Assembly: GCF_036924595.1 (NCBI RefSeq)
Contig: NZ_JAZHRV010000001.1
Location: forward strand, 868,001-932,000
From: Bradyrhizobium algeriense
GTDB taxonomy: Bacteria; Pseudomonadota; Alphaproteobacteria; Rhizobiales; Xanthobacteraceae
Direction: 5' to 3'
DNA: 64,000 nucleotides
The notes beneath the pieces are model-generated. The model did not search any database, was not told the DNA's origin, and saw only the letters and a list, made by a program, of their open reading frames with translations. A program made the translations under genes and the position numbers. Shown here piece after piece: positions 44,517 to 53,887 of the stretch; the first letter of the stretch is position 1; each line of letters starts with the position of its first letter.

Positions 44517-44597
44517 GTCGTTGCGAGCGAAGCGAAGCAATCCATCGTGCTGCAAAGAAAGTATGGATTGCTTCGTCGCTTCGCTCCTCGCAATGAC
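44517..44597. repeat. Palindromic repeat between adaptor and pump genes
   Basis: GTTGCGAGCGAAGCGAAGCA (from 44519) followed by ATCCAT is answered by ATGGATTGCTTCGTCGCTTC… through GCAATGAC at 44563-44597, an imperfect inverted repeat of about 28 bases per arm. The element lies inside the operon, so it can lower pump expression relative to the adaptor or stabilise the upstream mRNA. It has the form of a repeat common in bradyrhizobial genomes. Confidence 0.82.
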
Positions 44598-44628
44598 AAG
44601 GCATAGTCTTTTGGATCTGGAGAGTGAC

Positions 44629-47600
44629 ATGAAGCGCTTCAATCTCTCGGGCTGGGCGGTGAGCCATCCGACCCTGATCCTGTTCCTGATGATCATGCTG
44701 GGCGCTGCCGGTTTCTTCTCATACCAGCGGCTTGGCCGCGCCGAGGATCCGTTCTTCACGGTGAAGGTGGTGAACGTCTCCGCGATCTGGCCGGGCGCGA
44801 CCGCGCAGGAAATGCAGACCCAGGTCGCCGACCCCATCGAGAAGAAGCTGCAGGAACTGCCGTTCTTCGAGAAGGTGCAGACCTATTCAAAACCGTCGTT
44901 CTCGGCGATGCAGGTTACGTTTAAGGATTCGACCCCACCAAAGGACGTGCCTTATCTGTTTTATCTGTTGCGCAAGAAGCTCGCCGACGTGCAGGGCCAG
45001 TTGCCCGCAGGCCTGCTCGGCCCGAACGTCAACGACGAATTCTCCGACGTAGATTCCATTCTCTACATGATGACCGGCGACGGCGCCGACTACGCGCAGT
45101 TGAAGAAGACCGCCGAAGGCATGCGCCAGCGGCTCTTGAAGGTGCCTGGCGTCACCAAGGTCAATCTCTACGGCGCCCAGGACGAGCGCATCTTCGTCGA
45201 GTTCTCGCACGCCAAGCTGGCGACGCTCGGCATCACGCCGCAGGCGCTGTTTGATTCGCTGGCCAAGCAGAATAACGTCACGCCCGCCGGCACGGTGGAA
45301 ACCTCCTCGCAGCGCGTGCCGCTGCGTGTCACCGGCGCGCTTGACGGCGCCAAGGCGGTGGCCGAGACCCCGGTCGAAAGCAACGGCCGCGTGTTCCGGC
45401 TCGGCGATATCGCGACCGTCACGCATGGTTTCGTCGATCCGCCGACCTTCGTCGCCCGCCAGGAAGGCAAGCCTGCGCTAGGCATCGGCGTGGTCACCAC
45501 CAAGGGCGCCAACATCCTCGAACTCGGCAAGGAGGTCGAGAAGGCGACCAACGATTTCATGAAGGCGGTGCCGCAGGGTATCGAGGTCGAACAGATCGCC
45601 GACCAGCCGAAGGTGGTCGAGCGCGCCGTCGGCGAGTTCGTGCATTCCTTCATCGAGGCGCTCGCGATCGTGCTGTTCGTCTCCTTCGTGGCGCTCGGCT
45701 GGCGCACGGGCATCGTGGTCGCGACGTCGGTGCCGCTGGTGCTCGCCATCGTCTTCATCGTCATGAACGCGATGTCGATCGACCTGCACCGCATCACGCT
45801 CGGCGCGCTGATCATCGCGCTCGGCCTTCTGGTCGACGACGCCATCATCGCCGTCGAGATGATGGTGGTGAAAATGGAGCAGGGCTGGGACCGCGTTCGC
45901 GCGGCCGCCTTTGCCTGGGAATCAACTGCGTTTCCGATGCTCACGGGAACGCTGGTCACGGCCGCTGGCTTCCTCCCCATCGGCTTTGCCAATTCGGCGG
46001 TTGGCGAATATGCCGGCGGCATCTTCTGGATCGTGGCGATCGCGCTGGTCGCCTCCTGGTTCGTCGCGGTGATCTTCACGCCCTATATCGGTGTCAAGCT
46101 GCTGCCGAACATCAAGGTCCACCACAACCACGATCCGCACGCGGTCTATGAGACGCGGATGTATCGCGTCCTGCGCAGCATGGTTCAGTGGTGCGTCGAC
46201 CACCGGGTCAAGGTGGTGGTGGCGACCGTCGGCGTGTTCGTGCTCTCGATCGTCGGCTTCGGCAACGTGCAGCAGCAGTTCTTCCCGCTGTCGGAGCGGC
46301 CCGAACTGTTCCTGCAGTTGCGCCTGCCGGAAGGCACCGCCTTCAACGTCACCGAGAACTCCGTGAAGAAGGCAGAGGCGCTGCTGAAGGACGACAAGGA
46401 TATCGCGACCTATACCGCCTATGTCGGCCAGGGCTCGCCGCGGTTCTGGCTCGGTCTCAATCCGCAACTGCCGAACGAGGCCTTTGCCGAGATCGTGATC
46501 GTTTCCAAGGATGTCGAAGCCCGCGAGCGGATCAAGGCGCGGCTGGAGAAGGCGGTCGCCGAAGGCGATCTGTCTGAAGCACGCGTGCGCATCGACCGCT
46601 TCAATTTCGGCCCGCCCGTCGGCTTCCCGGTGCAGTTCCGTGTGATCGGCCCCGACGCCAACACCGTGCGCGACATCTCCTACAAGGTGCGCGACGTCAT
46701 GAAGCAGAATCCCAACGTCGTGGAGCCGCAGCTCGACTGGAACGAGCAGTCGCCTTACCTGAAGCTCGTGGTCGATCAGGATCGCGCCCGCGCGCTCGGC
46801 CTGACCCCGCAGGACGTCTCGCAGGCGCTGGCCATGCTGATCTCGGGCGCGCAGGTCACGACCATCCGTGACGGCATCGAGAAGGTCGGCGTGGTCGCGC
46901 GCGCAGTCCCGTCCGAACGGCTCGATCTCAAGAGCGTCGGTGACCTCACTGTGACGTCACGCAACGGCGTCGCCGTGCCGCTGCAGCAGATTGCCAAGAT
47001 CGAGTATTCCCACGAGGAGCCGATCATGTGGCGGCGCAACCGCGACATGGCGATCACGGTGCGCACCGACGTCGTCGACGGCGTCCAGGCGCCCGACGTC
47101 ACCAGCCAGATCTGGCCCAAGCTGAAGGAAATCCGCGACCATCTCGAACCGGCCTACCGGATCGAGCCGGGCGGCGCATTCGAGGAATCCGAGAAGGGCA
47201 ACGCTTCGATCGCCCTGCTGTTTCCGCTGATGGCGCTGGTGATGCTTACCCTGCTGATGATCCAGTTGCAGAGCTTCTCGCGCCTGATCCTGGTGTTCCT
47301 GACCGCGCCGCTCGGCATCGTCGGCGCCTCGCTCGGCCTCAATGTCGCCAACCAGCCGTTCGGCTTCGTGGCGCTGCTCGGCCTGATCGCGCTGGCCGGC
47401 ATGATCATGCGCAACGCGGTGATCCTGGTCGACCAGATCGAGGCCGACGTTTCCCAGGGCCTGACGCGCAAGGAGGCCATCGTCGAGGCCACTGTCCGAC
47501 GTGCCCGCCCGGTGGTGCTGACCGCGCTGGCAGCGATCCTGGCCATGATTCCGCTGTCACGCTCCGCCTTCTGGGGCCCGATGGCGATCACCATCATGGG

Positions 47601-47769
47601 CGGTTTGTTCGTTGCAACCTTCCTGACCTTGCTGTACCTGCCGGGTCTTTACGCCCTGTGGTTCAGGAAGAGCCTGGAAGAAAGCGGCCAGGCCGGGCAG
47701 CCTGATCTCGCGCCGCAACATCAGATCAAGGGCCCGCACGCAATTCCGCTTGCCGACGCGGCAGAATAA
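44629..47769 (+). CDS. RND (HAE1/AcrB-type) efflux pump
   Basis: 1046 residues with two repeats of one plus five membrane helices and large periplasmic loops. The proton-relay aspartates are in LLVDDAIIAVEMMV, and the typical 'FPLMALVMLTLLMIQLQSFS' and 'GLIALAGMIMRNAVILVDQI' helices are present. The protein exports hydrophobic compounds by proton antiport as a trimer with the adaptor encoded upstream. ATG 44629 (GGAGAG 7 bases ahead) was chosen; the open frame above it runs through the repeat and the adaptor end. tetR follows after 19 bases. Confidence 0.93.
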   Translation: MKRFNLSGWAVSHPTLILFLMIMLGAAGFFSYQRLGRAEDPFFTVKVVNVSAIWPGATAQEMQTQVADPIEKKLQELPFFEKVQTYSKPSFSAMQVTFKDSTPPKDVPYLFYLLRKKLADVQGQLPAGLLGPNVNDEFSDVDSILYMMTGDGADYAQLKKTAEGMRQRLLKVPGVTKVNLYGAQDERIFVEFSHAKLATLGITPQALFDSLAKQNNVTPAGTVETSSQRVPLRVTGALDGAKAVAETPVESNGRVFRLGDIATVTHGFVDPPTFVARQEGKPALGIGVVTTKGANILELGKEVEKATNDFMKAVPQGIEVEQIADQPKVVERAVGEFVHSFIEALAIVLFVSFVALGWRTGIVVATSVPLVLAIVFIVMNAMSIDLHRITLGALIIALGLLVDDAIIAVEMMVVKMEQGWDRVRAAAFAWESTAFPMLTGTLVTAAGFLPIGFANSAVGEYAGGIFWIVAIALVASWFVAVIFTPYIGVKLLPNIKVHHNHDPHAVYETRMYRVLRSMVQWCVDHRVKVVVATVGVFVLSIVGFGNVQQQFFPLSERPELFLQLRLPEGTAFNVTENSVKKAEALLKDDKDIATYTAYVGQGSPRFWLGLNPQLPNEAFAEIVIVSKDVEARERIKARLEKAVAEGDLSEARVRIDRFNFGPPVGFPVQFRVIGPDANTVRDISYKVRDVMKQNPNVVEPQLDWNEQSPYLKLVVDQDRARALGLTPQDVSQALAMLISGAQVTTIRDGIEKVGVVARAVPSERLDLKSVGDLTVTSRNGVAVPLQQIAKIEYSHEEPIMWRRNRDMAITVRTDVVDGVQAPDVTSQIWPKLKEIRDHLEPAYRIEPGGAFEESEKGNASIALLFPLMALVMLTLLMIQLQSFSRLILVFLTAPLGIVGASLGLNVANQPFGFVALLGLIALAGMIMRNAVILVDQIEADVSQGLTRKEAIVEATVRRARPVVLTALAAILAMIPLSRSAFWGPMAITIMGGLFVATFLTLLYLPGLYALWFRKSLEESGQAGQPDLAPQHQIKGPHAIPLADAAE

Positions 47770-47788
47770 TTGAACATTGAGAGCTGAC

Positions 47789-48394
47789 ATGACGCTGATT
47801 TCGGAGCACATCGAGACTGACACCCGGGAAAGGATTCTTGTGGTGGCGGAGCGTCTGTTCCGGCAGATCGGCTACCAGAAGACCACGGTCGCCGACATCG
47901 CCAAGGAGCTCAAAATGAGCCCCGCCAACGTCTATCGCTTCTTCGATTCGAAGAAGTCGATTCACGAGGGCGTGGCGCGAACCTTGATGGGCGAGGTCGA
48001 GGTCGAGGCGCGACGGATCGCGCAGGCGCCTGGGCCGGCGAAACCTCGCCTGCGCGAGCTGCTCAAGACCATCAATCGGATGAATACCGAGCGTTATGTC
48101 GGCGATTCCAAGCTGCACGAGATGGTCGAGATCGCGATGGAGGAGGATTGGGACGTCTGCGTTGCCCATATCGAATGCTGCACCGGCATCATCGGCGAGG
48201 TGATCGCGCAGGGCGTGGCGTCCGGCGAGTTCGAGGCCCCGGACCTGCCGTTGGCGGCGCTCTGTACCTGCACCGGCATGATCCGCTTTTTCCACCCGCA
48301 GATGATCGCGCAGGCCGTCAACAAGCCCAGCGCAACGATCGACCAGATGATCGATTTCCTTTTCAAGGCCCTTGAGCCGCGTAAGGCGAATTGA
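47789..48394 (+). CDS. TetR family repressor of the RND operon
   Basis: 201 residues. Helix-turn-helix TTVADIAKELKMSPANVYRF followed by FDSKKSIHEGV, then a helical ligand domain with several cysteines (CVAHIECC, LCTCTG). It is encoded 19 bases after the pump gene in the same direction and probably represses the operon via the 26-bp palindrome at 43338-43363. A degenerate TGACG-N4-CGTCA sequence overlaps its own stop codon (48392-48405). Confidence 0.9.
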   Translation: MTLISEHIETDTRERILVVAERLFRQIGYQKTTVADIAKELKMSPANVYRFFDSKKSIHEGVARTLMGEVEVEARRIAQAPGPAKPRLRELLKTINRMNTERYVGDSKLHEMVEIAMEEDWDVCVAHIECCTGIIGEVIAQGVASGEFEAPDLPLAALCTCTGMIRFFHPQMIAQAVNKPSATIDQMIDFLFKALEPRKAN

Positions 48395-48424
48395 CGCGTT
48401 CGTCAGTTGACCGATTATCCCGAA

Positions 48425-48470
48425 CTTCGTAGCCCGGATGGAGCCACCGGGCTCCATCCGGGCTACGAAG
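48425..48470. repeat. Perfect 20-bp inverted repeat
   Basis: CTTCGTAGCCCGGATGGAGC (48425-48444) is perfectly complementary to 48451-48470 with loop CACCGG. It may end the RND-tetR transcript, though no T-run follows. Repeats with this TAGCCCGGATGGAGC core are frequent in related genomes. Confidence 0.82.
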
Positions 48471-48488
48471 AGCAAGGATAATGCCAGC

Positions 48489-49112
48489 GTGACCGAAAAA
48501 GACCTGCATTTCTACGAGCCGAAAAACGGCCACGGCCTCAAGCACGACCCCTTCAACGCCATCATCGCCCCGCGGCCGATCGGGTGGATTTCCTCGCGCG
48601 ACGGCAAGAGCAACATCAATCTGGCGCCCTATAGCTTCTTCAACGCCTTCTGCTATCACCCGCCGATCATCGGCTTCTCCTCGACCAACTGGAAGGACAG
48701 CGCGGGTAATATCCAGGACACCGGCGAATTCGTCTGGAATCTCGCCACCATGGATCTGGCGAAGCAGATGAACGCAACAGCAGCGCACGTTGCCCGCGAT
48801 GTCGATGAGTTCAAGATCGCAGGGCTGACAGCTGCGCCCTGCAAGCTCGTCAACGTGCCCCGCGTCGCGGAAAGCCCGGTCGCCTTCGAATGCAAGGTGA
48901 CGCAGATCGTCCAGTTGCAGGGTGCCAATGGCGACAAGGCGCAGGCCTGGCTGACGCTGGGCGAGGTCGTCGCCGTGCACATCGACAAGGCCTTCATCCA
49001 GGACGGCGTCTACCAGACCGGGCTCGCCCATCCGATCGTCCGCGCCGGCCGCCGCGGCGACTATTTTGAGATCAAGCCGGAAAACATGTTCGAGATGATC
49101 CGGCCGGATTGA
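48489..49112 (+). CDS. Flavin reductase family (FMN-binding split-barrel) protein
   Basis: 207 residues. The FMN-binding split barrel shows IIAPRPIGWISSRD, 'NLAPYSFFNAFCYHPPIIGF' and the C-terminal 'HPIVRAGRRGDYF'. Family members reduce FMN for partner oxygenases or act as flavoprotein oxidoreductases. No ATG is usable (the one at 48481 runs into a stop); GTG 48489 begins the conserved part, with AAGGA about 11 bases ahead. It follows the repeat element and is not tightly linked to neighbours. Confidence 0.85.
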   Translation: MTEKDLHFYEPKNGHGLKHDPFNAIIAPRPIGWISSRDGKSNINLAPYSFFNAFCYHPPIIGFSSTNWKDSAGNIQDTGEFVWNLATMDLAKQMNATAAHVARDVDEFKIAGLTAAPCKLVNVPRVAESPVAFECKVTQIVQLQGANGDKAQAWLTLGEVVAVHIDKAFIQDGVYQTGLAHPIVRAGRRGDYFEIKPENMFEMIRPD

Positions 49113-49186
49113 GCGGCCGGCCGGTCTACCTCAAGGAACTCCGGCCCGTCCAAATCTTTATCAGACAGTGTTTTGGAGATTTCCCG

Positions 49187-50179
49187 ATGGGCCGCTTGTT
49201 TGCTGGGCTGATGCTGCTGGTCTGTCTCTCCCCTCCAGCCTTCGCGGGCCTTGATGCGGCGGCGATCAACAACGCCGAATTCAAAGGCAAGCTGCCGGCC
49301 GACGACAAGATCAATCCCGCAATCGTCAAGGCGCAGGTGCTGCTCGCCCGCACCAGCTTTTCGCCCGGTGAGATCGACGGCAAGCTGGGCGAGAACGCCG
49401 AAAAAGCCCTGAGGGCGTTCGCCGAATCCAAAGGCCTGGCCGTGAGCAAACAGCCGCTGACGTCCGAAGTCTGGGGTGCCTTGCTGGCTACCGGATCGGA
49501 CCCGATCGTCGTCGACTACAAGATCACGGAGAAGGACGTCAAAGGGCCGTTTCTGAAGAAACTGCCGGCGAAGATGGAAGACTTGAAGGGTCTCAAATCG
49601 CTCGACTACACCAGCCCGCGCGAGGCCATCGCCGAAAGGTTTCACATGAGCGAGGCTTTGCTTGCGGCTCTCAACCCCGGCAAGAAATTCGACGAGGCCG
49701 GTCAAACGATCGCGGTGATAAACGTCGCGATCAAGGAGAGCAAGTCAGCCGTGACGCGTGTCGAGGTCGACAAGATGTCCCAAACCGTCAAGGCCTTCGC
49801 GAATTCCGAACTGATCGCGTTCTTTCCCGCGACCGTGGGAAGCGAGGAGAAGCCGAGCCCCGGCGGCGTTCTCAAGGTAATCTCGATCGATGCAAATCCG
49901 TATTATCGCTACAACCCGGATTACAAGTTCAAGGGAGTCAAATCCAAACGAGCCTTCAAGATCAAGCCCGGCCCCAACAATCCCGTAGGCTCCCAATGGA
50001 TCGGACTTTCAGCGGAAGGATATGGCATTCACGGCACTCCCAACCCGTCGAAAGTCAGCAAGTCGGAGTCGAATGGCTGCGTGCGCCTCACCAACTGGGA
50101 CGCCGACCGGCTGGCAAGGCTCCTGAAGAAGGGCGTAGAGGTCGCCTTTATCGAGCGCGAGGCGGCCAACAAGAAGTGA
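49187..50179 (+). CDS. L,D-transpeptidase (YkuD) with peptidoglycan-binding region
   Basis: 330 residues: signal peptide (LFAGLMLLVCLSPPAFA), a peptidoglycan-binding-like helical domain (AQVLLARTSFSPGEIDGKLG), a LysM-like linker segment (FHMSEALLAALNPGKKF), and the YkuD domain with catalytic GIHGTPNPS and SNGCVRL (Cys298). It would make 3-3 crosslinks in peptidoglycan or anchor proteins in the periplasm. ATG 49187 (GGAGA 8 bases ahead) was chosen; the longer frame from 49109 overlaps no RBS. A second YkuD-like protein is encoded at 9854-10834. Confidence 0.9.
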   Translation: MGRLFAGLMLLVCLSPPAFAGLDAAAINNAEFKGKLPADDKINPAIVKAQVLLARTSFSPGEIDGKLGENAEKALRAFAESKGLAVSKQPLTSEVWGALLATGSDPIVVDYKITEKDVKGPFLKKLPAKMEDLKGLKSLDYTSPREAIAERFHMSEALLAALNPGKKFDEAGQTIAVINVAIKESKSAVTRVEVDKMSQTVKAFANSELIAFFPATVGSEEKPSPGGVLKVISIDANPYYRYNPDYKFKGVKSKRAFKIKPGPNNPVGSQWIGLSAEGYGIHGTPNPSKVSKSESNGCVRLTNWDADRLARLLKKGVEVAFIEREAANKK

Positions 50180-50272
50180 TATCCTGGTTGACGCGGCAGT
50201 CTGAAATGAAATCGTCATCATCGACACGAAGCATCATTTGCAATGATCTGTGTGAACGGTGAAAATGACGCT

Positions 50273-51049
50273 ATGTCATTTGCTTCCATCCAGAAGAATG
50301 TCCGGCGCCTCTACGAGGGCGCTACGACGCAGGGCGTCCGATTTCGCTATGCACTGCTGGTGTTCGATATCGTCACTGTCCTCTTCATCATTGCGACGTC
50401 GTTTCTTCCTTCCAACGACGTCACCGAAGCGCTCGATGTGCTGTTTGGCGTCGTGATCCTCGCTGATTTTTCCGCGCGGCTGCTCGTCAGCCGGCATCGG
50501 CTGCTTGAGTTTACCCGCTTCTCGACCTGGACCGATATCGTCGCGATCATTTCATTCCTGGCGCCGCTCGCGGGAGAAGCTGGCGGGTTTCTTCGTATCT
50601 TGCGAACATTGCGGCTGCTCCGCGACTACCAGATGCTGGCGCGGATGCGCGAAGACAGCACGTTCTTCCGGCGCAATGAGGAAGTCATTTTCGCCGTCAC
50701 CAACCTTGCGGTATTCATCTTCGTGATGACCGCGATCGTTTACGAAACGCAGAAGTTTCGCAATCCTCTGATCGCGAATTATGCGGACGCACTGTATTTC
50801 ACCGTGACGGCGCTGACGACGACCGGCTTCGGCGACATCACCCTGTCGGGAACGACCGGCCGCCTGATCACGGTCGTCATCATGATTTTCGGCGTCACCC
50901 TGTTCTTCAATCTCGCCCGCGCGCTGCTCTCGCCCAACAAGGTGCGGTTTGCGTGCCCGACCTGCGGACTGCAGCGCCATGACAGCGATGCGGTTCACTG
51001 CAAGGCGTGTGGCACGGTGTTGAATATTCCCGACGAAGGTTTGATGTAA
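50273..51049 (+). CDS. Voltage-gated-type potassium channel with C-terminal zinc ribbon
   Basis: 258 residues. Six membrane helices. An S4-like helix carries regularly spaced arginines (FLRILRTLRLLRDYQMLARM), and the pore has the filter TTTGFGD (182-188), TxGFGD being a K+ selectivity variant. After the last helix a zinc ribbon appears: C228-P-T-C231 and C243-K-A-C246. No RCK or cyclic-nucleotide domain follows. ATG 50273 is preferred; ATG 50243 would add ten residues. The gene stands alone. Confidence 0.88.
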   Translation: MSFASIQKNVRRLYEGATTQGVRFRYALLVFDIVTVLFIIATSFLPSNDVTEALDVLFGVVILADFSARLLVSRHRLLEFTRFSTWTDIVAIISFLAPLAGEAGGFLRILRTLRLLRDYQMLARMREDSTFFRRNEEVIFAVTNLAVFIFVMTAIVYETQKFRNPLIANYADALYFTVTALTTTGFGDITLSGTTGRLITVVIMIFGVTLFFNLARALLSPNKVRFACPTCGLQRHDSDAVHCKACGTVLNIPDEGLM

Positions 51050-51272
51050 GCGCTGCCGGCCTATTCCGGTGGGCAAGCGCCCAAGCCACTCGCCGGCCGC
51101 GCGTGGCAGAGCCTCCCGATGGACATGAGTTGGACGAGGTAACGCCATCTTGCATTGCAAGCCTCACGCGCGGAAAAAAATGTAAAGCAGCTCTCGCCAC
51201 CGGCGACGGAGCAGAATAACCTTGAGTTGCCAGGCCGGGATCAACGGTCGGCGTACACATTGGGAGGATGCG

Positions 51273-52523
51273 ATGACACGCCAAGAGCGCCGCGATCCAC
51301 AACGGCTGCGCGATCCAGAAGTCTCGATATCACGACGAACGCTTGTCCACGGCCTGGCCGCCTGTGCCGGCGCCACCGTGGCCGGGGTCAGCGGCGCGCT
51401 GGCCCAAGGCAGCCCTCAAGGGCCAGTGGCGCCGCCGTCGACGATCACCAGCCCACCGCGCGATTTCAGTCCGCGCGGCGCCCCGACCACCTATTTCTGG
51501 GACCCCGACATCATCGCGGTCGATCCGTCCTTCAACGACCTCGCCCAGCCCAACACGGCGATCAAGCGCCTCCACACCGGGCTGTTGTGGGCCGAAGGCC
51601 CGGCCTGGAGCGCGCAGGGGCGCTACCTGCTGTGGAGCGACATTCCCAACAACAGGCAGATGCGATGGTCGGAAGATGATGGTCACATCAGCGTCTTCCG
51701 CACGCCGTCCAACAACTCAAACGGCAACTCGTTTGATTTCCAGGGCCGCCAGCTCTCCTGCGAACATCTCACCCGCCGCGTGGTGCGCTATGAACACGAC
51801 GGCACCGCGACGGTGCTGGCCGATTCCTATAACGGCAAGAAGCTCAACTCACCCAACGACGTCGTCGCCCATCCGGACGGCAGCTACTGGTTCACCGATC
51901 CGCCCTATGGCGGGCAGCTCTATGAGGGTGAGCCAGACGTCGCAGGTGGCCCGAGCAATTCCGGCGGCAAGCTCAATCCGCGGATCGGACAGCCGGCCGG
52001 CTTCGTGCCGGGCAAGCGCGAACTGCCGACCAATTGCTATCGCATCGATCCCTCCGGCCGCGTCGACCTCGTGGTGACCGAGGAGCAGGTGCCCGATCCC
52101 AACGGCCTCTGCTTCTCGCCCGACTACAAGAAGCTGTATGTTGCCTCTACCGGCAAGGGGCCGGGCGATACCGGTCCGGGCGGCAAGGGCGACATGTTCG
52201 TGTTCGACGTCGGCACCGACAACAAGCTCACCAACCACAAGCGGTTCAGCGATTTCATGGTCGACGGCGTGAAATGCGGACCGGATGGCGTGCGCTGCGA
52301 CGTCAGCGGCAACGTCTGGTGTTCGAGCAACGCCGGGCGTGCGGTGGGTTATAGCGGCGTGACGGTGTGGTCGCCGGAAGGCAAACTGATCGGCCGCATC
52401 CGCCTGCCCGAAGTGTGCGGCAATATCTGCTTCGGCGGCCCCAAGCGTAACCGCCTGTTCATGGCCGCCAGCCAGTCGCTCTACGCCGTGTATACGGCAA
52501 CGCAGGGCGCAGGACCGGGTTGA
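51273..52523 (+). CDS. SMP-30/gluconolactonase-family protein, Tat-exported
   Basis: 416 residues. A twin-arginine signal (SISRRTLVHGLAACAGATVA… ALAQ) leads into a six-bladed propeller with LLWAEGPAWS (metal Glu), NSPNDVVAHPDGSYWFTDPP (metal Asn), and 'PDPNGLCFSPDYKKLYVA'. Members hydrolyse sugar lactones or similar esters with a divalent metal, here in the periplasm. GGGAGG eight bases before ATG 51273 sets the start. A strong terminator follows, so it is a single transcription unit. Confidence 0.9.
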   Translation: MTRQERRDPQRLRDPEVSISRRTLVHGLAACAGATVAGVSGALAQGSPQGPVAPPSTITSPPRDFSPRGAPTTYFWDPDIIAVDPSFNDLAQPNTAIKRLHTGLLWAEGPAWSAQGRYLLWSDIPNNRQMRWSEDDGHISVFRTPSNNSNGNSFDFQGRQLSCEHLTRRVVRYEHDGTATVLADSYNGKKLNSPNDVVAHPDGSYWFTDPPYGGQLYEGEPDVAGGPSNSGGKLNPRIGQPAGFVPGKRELPTNCYRIDPSGRVDLVVTEEQVPDPNGLCFSPDYKKLYVASTGKGPGDTGPGGKGDMFVFDVGTDNKLTNHKRFSDFMVDGVKCGPDGVRCDVSGNVWCSSNAGRAVGYSGVTVWSPEGKLIGRIRLPEVCGNICFGGPKRNRLFMAASQSLYAVYTATQGAGPG

Positions 52524-52553
52524 CGACTGGCTCTGCAGATTGCTCGATACGGC

Positions 52554-52593
52554 GATCAGGCGTCGGCGCAACCCGCCGACGCCTGATCATTTT
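52554..52593 (+). terminator. Rho-independent terminator after the SMP-30 gene
   Basis: A perfect 15-bp stem (GATCAGGCGTCGGCG, 52554-52568; complement 52574-52588), 5-base loop CAACC, then ATTTT. It starts 31 bases after the stop codon. Confidence 0.85.
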
Positions 52594-52789
52594 GGAGCCG
52601 CTCGTCCGCAGCCTGAAGCCGAGGAATCATCAGCTCCAGCCTGCCGGCATAGCGGTGTTTCGATACCGCAAGCCTTTCTGTTCTCCAGCTGCGTGCTTTT
52701 CCGGCGCAAAACGAGGCTCGGCGCTTGCTCCTTCGCTAAACTCAAGCAGACTGGTTCGGTCGGTCGATGGAGTCTTAGGGGGCAGAAAT

Positions 52790-53887
52790 TTGTTTGACGT
52801 TCGAAAGCTCGAGGATGCCGGCAAACGCCTCGGCGATGCCGTCCTGGACCCATTGGTCTGGACCGAACTGATGGAGGACATATGCCAGGCCGCCGATGCC
52901 AAGGGCGCGGCCATGCTCCAAGGCGACGTGCGAACCGAGGACATTCCAAGGACCGAAGCCATCTCCGAATATATCGACAACTACTTTCACCATAAATTCC
53001 ACGTGGCCGACGTAAGGGCCGCGCGAGGTGTTCCGCTTCTTCAGGCAGGCGCTGACGTGGTTACGGATGCCGATTTGTTCAAATCGGAAGCCGAGATGCT
53101 GCGCGATCCGCTTTACGCAAATCTCGCTGGATATCGATTGAAGTGGTTTGCCGCGGTCGGTTTCAGGGCTGGTCCGGCCCTATGGGGACTATCTCTTCAG
53201 CGCACCCCTCAAGAAGGAATGTTCGAGCGCGACGAGGTGAAAGCGTTGTCGCAGCTTTCGCGCCGCCTTACAGAAGTCGCGACGCTTTCCAACGCGGTTG
53301 GCCGGGCCGCAATCCTGAACGTGACGAACGCCCTTGATCTTGTGCAACGACCTGCATTGGCGATTGATCGCCATGGAGGATTGCTTGGCTTGAACCGGCG
53401 GATGGAGGCCTATGTCGGCCACGAAATCCTCGTTCGAAACAATCGGCTGGTGCTTCACGACAGCCGCGCCAATTCCGAATTGTCCGAAGTGATCGACCGG
53501 CTTAAAGAGACGTCGGACCTGCAGGCTTGTCGGTTCGATCCGATCATCGTAAGGCGAGAGAGCAAACGGCCTCTGGTGCTGAAGGCGCTACCCGTTCCGC
53601 CGGCGGCGCGAAGTCCGTTTCTTGGCGCGCGCGCCGTGCTCGTACTGAACGATCTCGAAGGCGCTGCGACGGTCAATCCGGATATGCTTGGGAAAGTCTT
53701 TGAGCTCACGCCGGCACAAGCCAATTTGGCGGGAAAGCTAGCGACAGGCAGTTCTATGGAGACGGCTGCGGCCGAACTGGGTGTCACGGTGGAAACAGCC
53801 CGAAGTCATCTCAAGTCAATTTTCAACAGAACCGGCACGCATCGCCAGGGCGAACTCGTGGCGCTCCTTAACAGGCTGTCTCGTTAA
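52790..53887 (+). CDS. LuxR-type helix-turn-helix transcriptional regulator
   Basis: 365 residues. The first 250 form a PAS/GAF-like sensory region without an obvious cofactor motif. The last 65 are a GerE/LuxR helix-turn-helix (FELTPAQANLAGKLATGSSM, TAAAELGVTVETARSHLKSI). There is no receiver domain, so input is probably a small ligand bound by the N-terminal part. TTG 52790, with GGGGG seven bases ahead and followed by FDVRKLEDAG, is the best start; the frame above it crosses the terminator. Regulated genes cannot be read from here. Confidence 0.83.
   Translation: MFDVRKLEDAGKRLGDAVLDPLVWTELMEDICQAADAKGAAMLQGDVRTEDIPRTEAISEYIDNYFHHKFHVADVRAARGVPLLQAGADVVTDADLFKSEAEMLRDPLYANLAGYRLKWFAAVGFRAGPALWGLSLQRTPQEGMFERDEVKALSQLSRRLTEVATLSNAVGRAAILNVTNALDLVQRPALAIDRHGGLLGLNRRMEAYVGHEILVRNNRLVLHDSRANSELSEVIDRLKETSDLQACRFDPIIVRRESKRPLVLKALPVPPAARSPFLGARAVLVLNDLEGAATVNPDMLGKVFELTPAQANLAGKLATGSSMETAAAELGVTVETARSHLKSIFNRTGTHRQGELVALLNRLSR

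Noticed and set aside
43461..44837. 458-codon open frame on the minus strand
   Set aside because: It runs antisense across the adaptor gene, a repeat element and the pump start, which no real gene would do.
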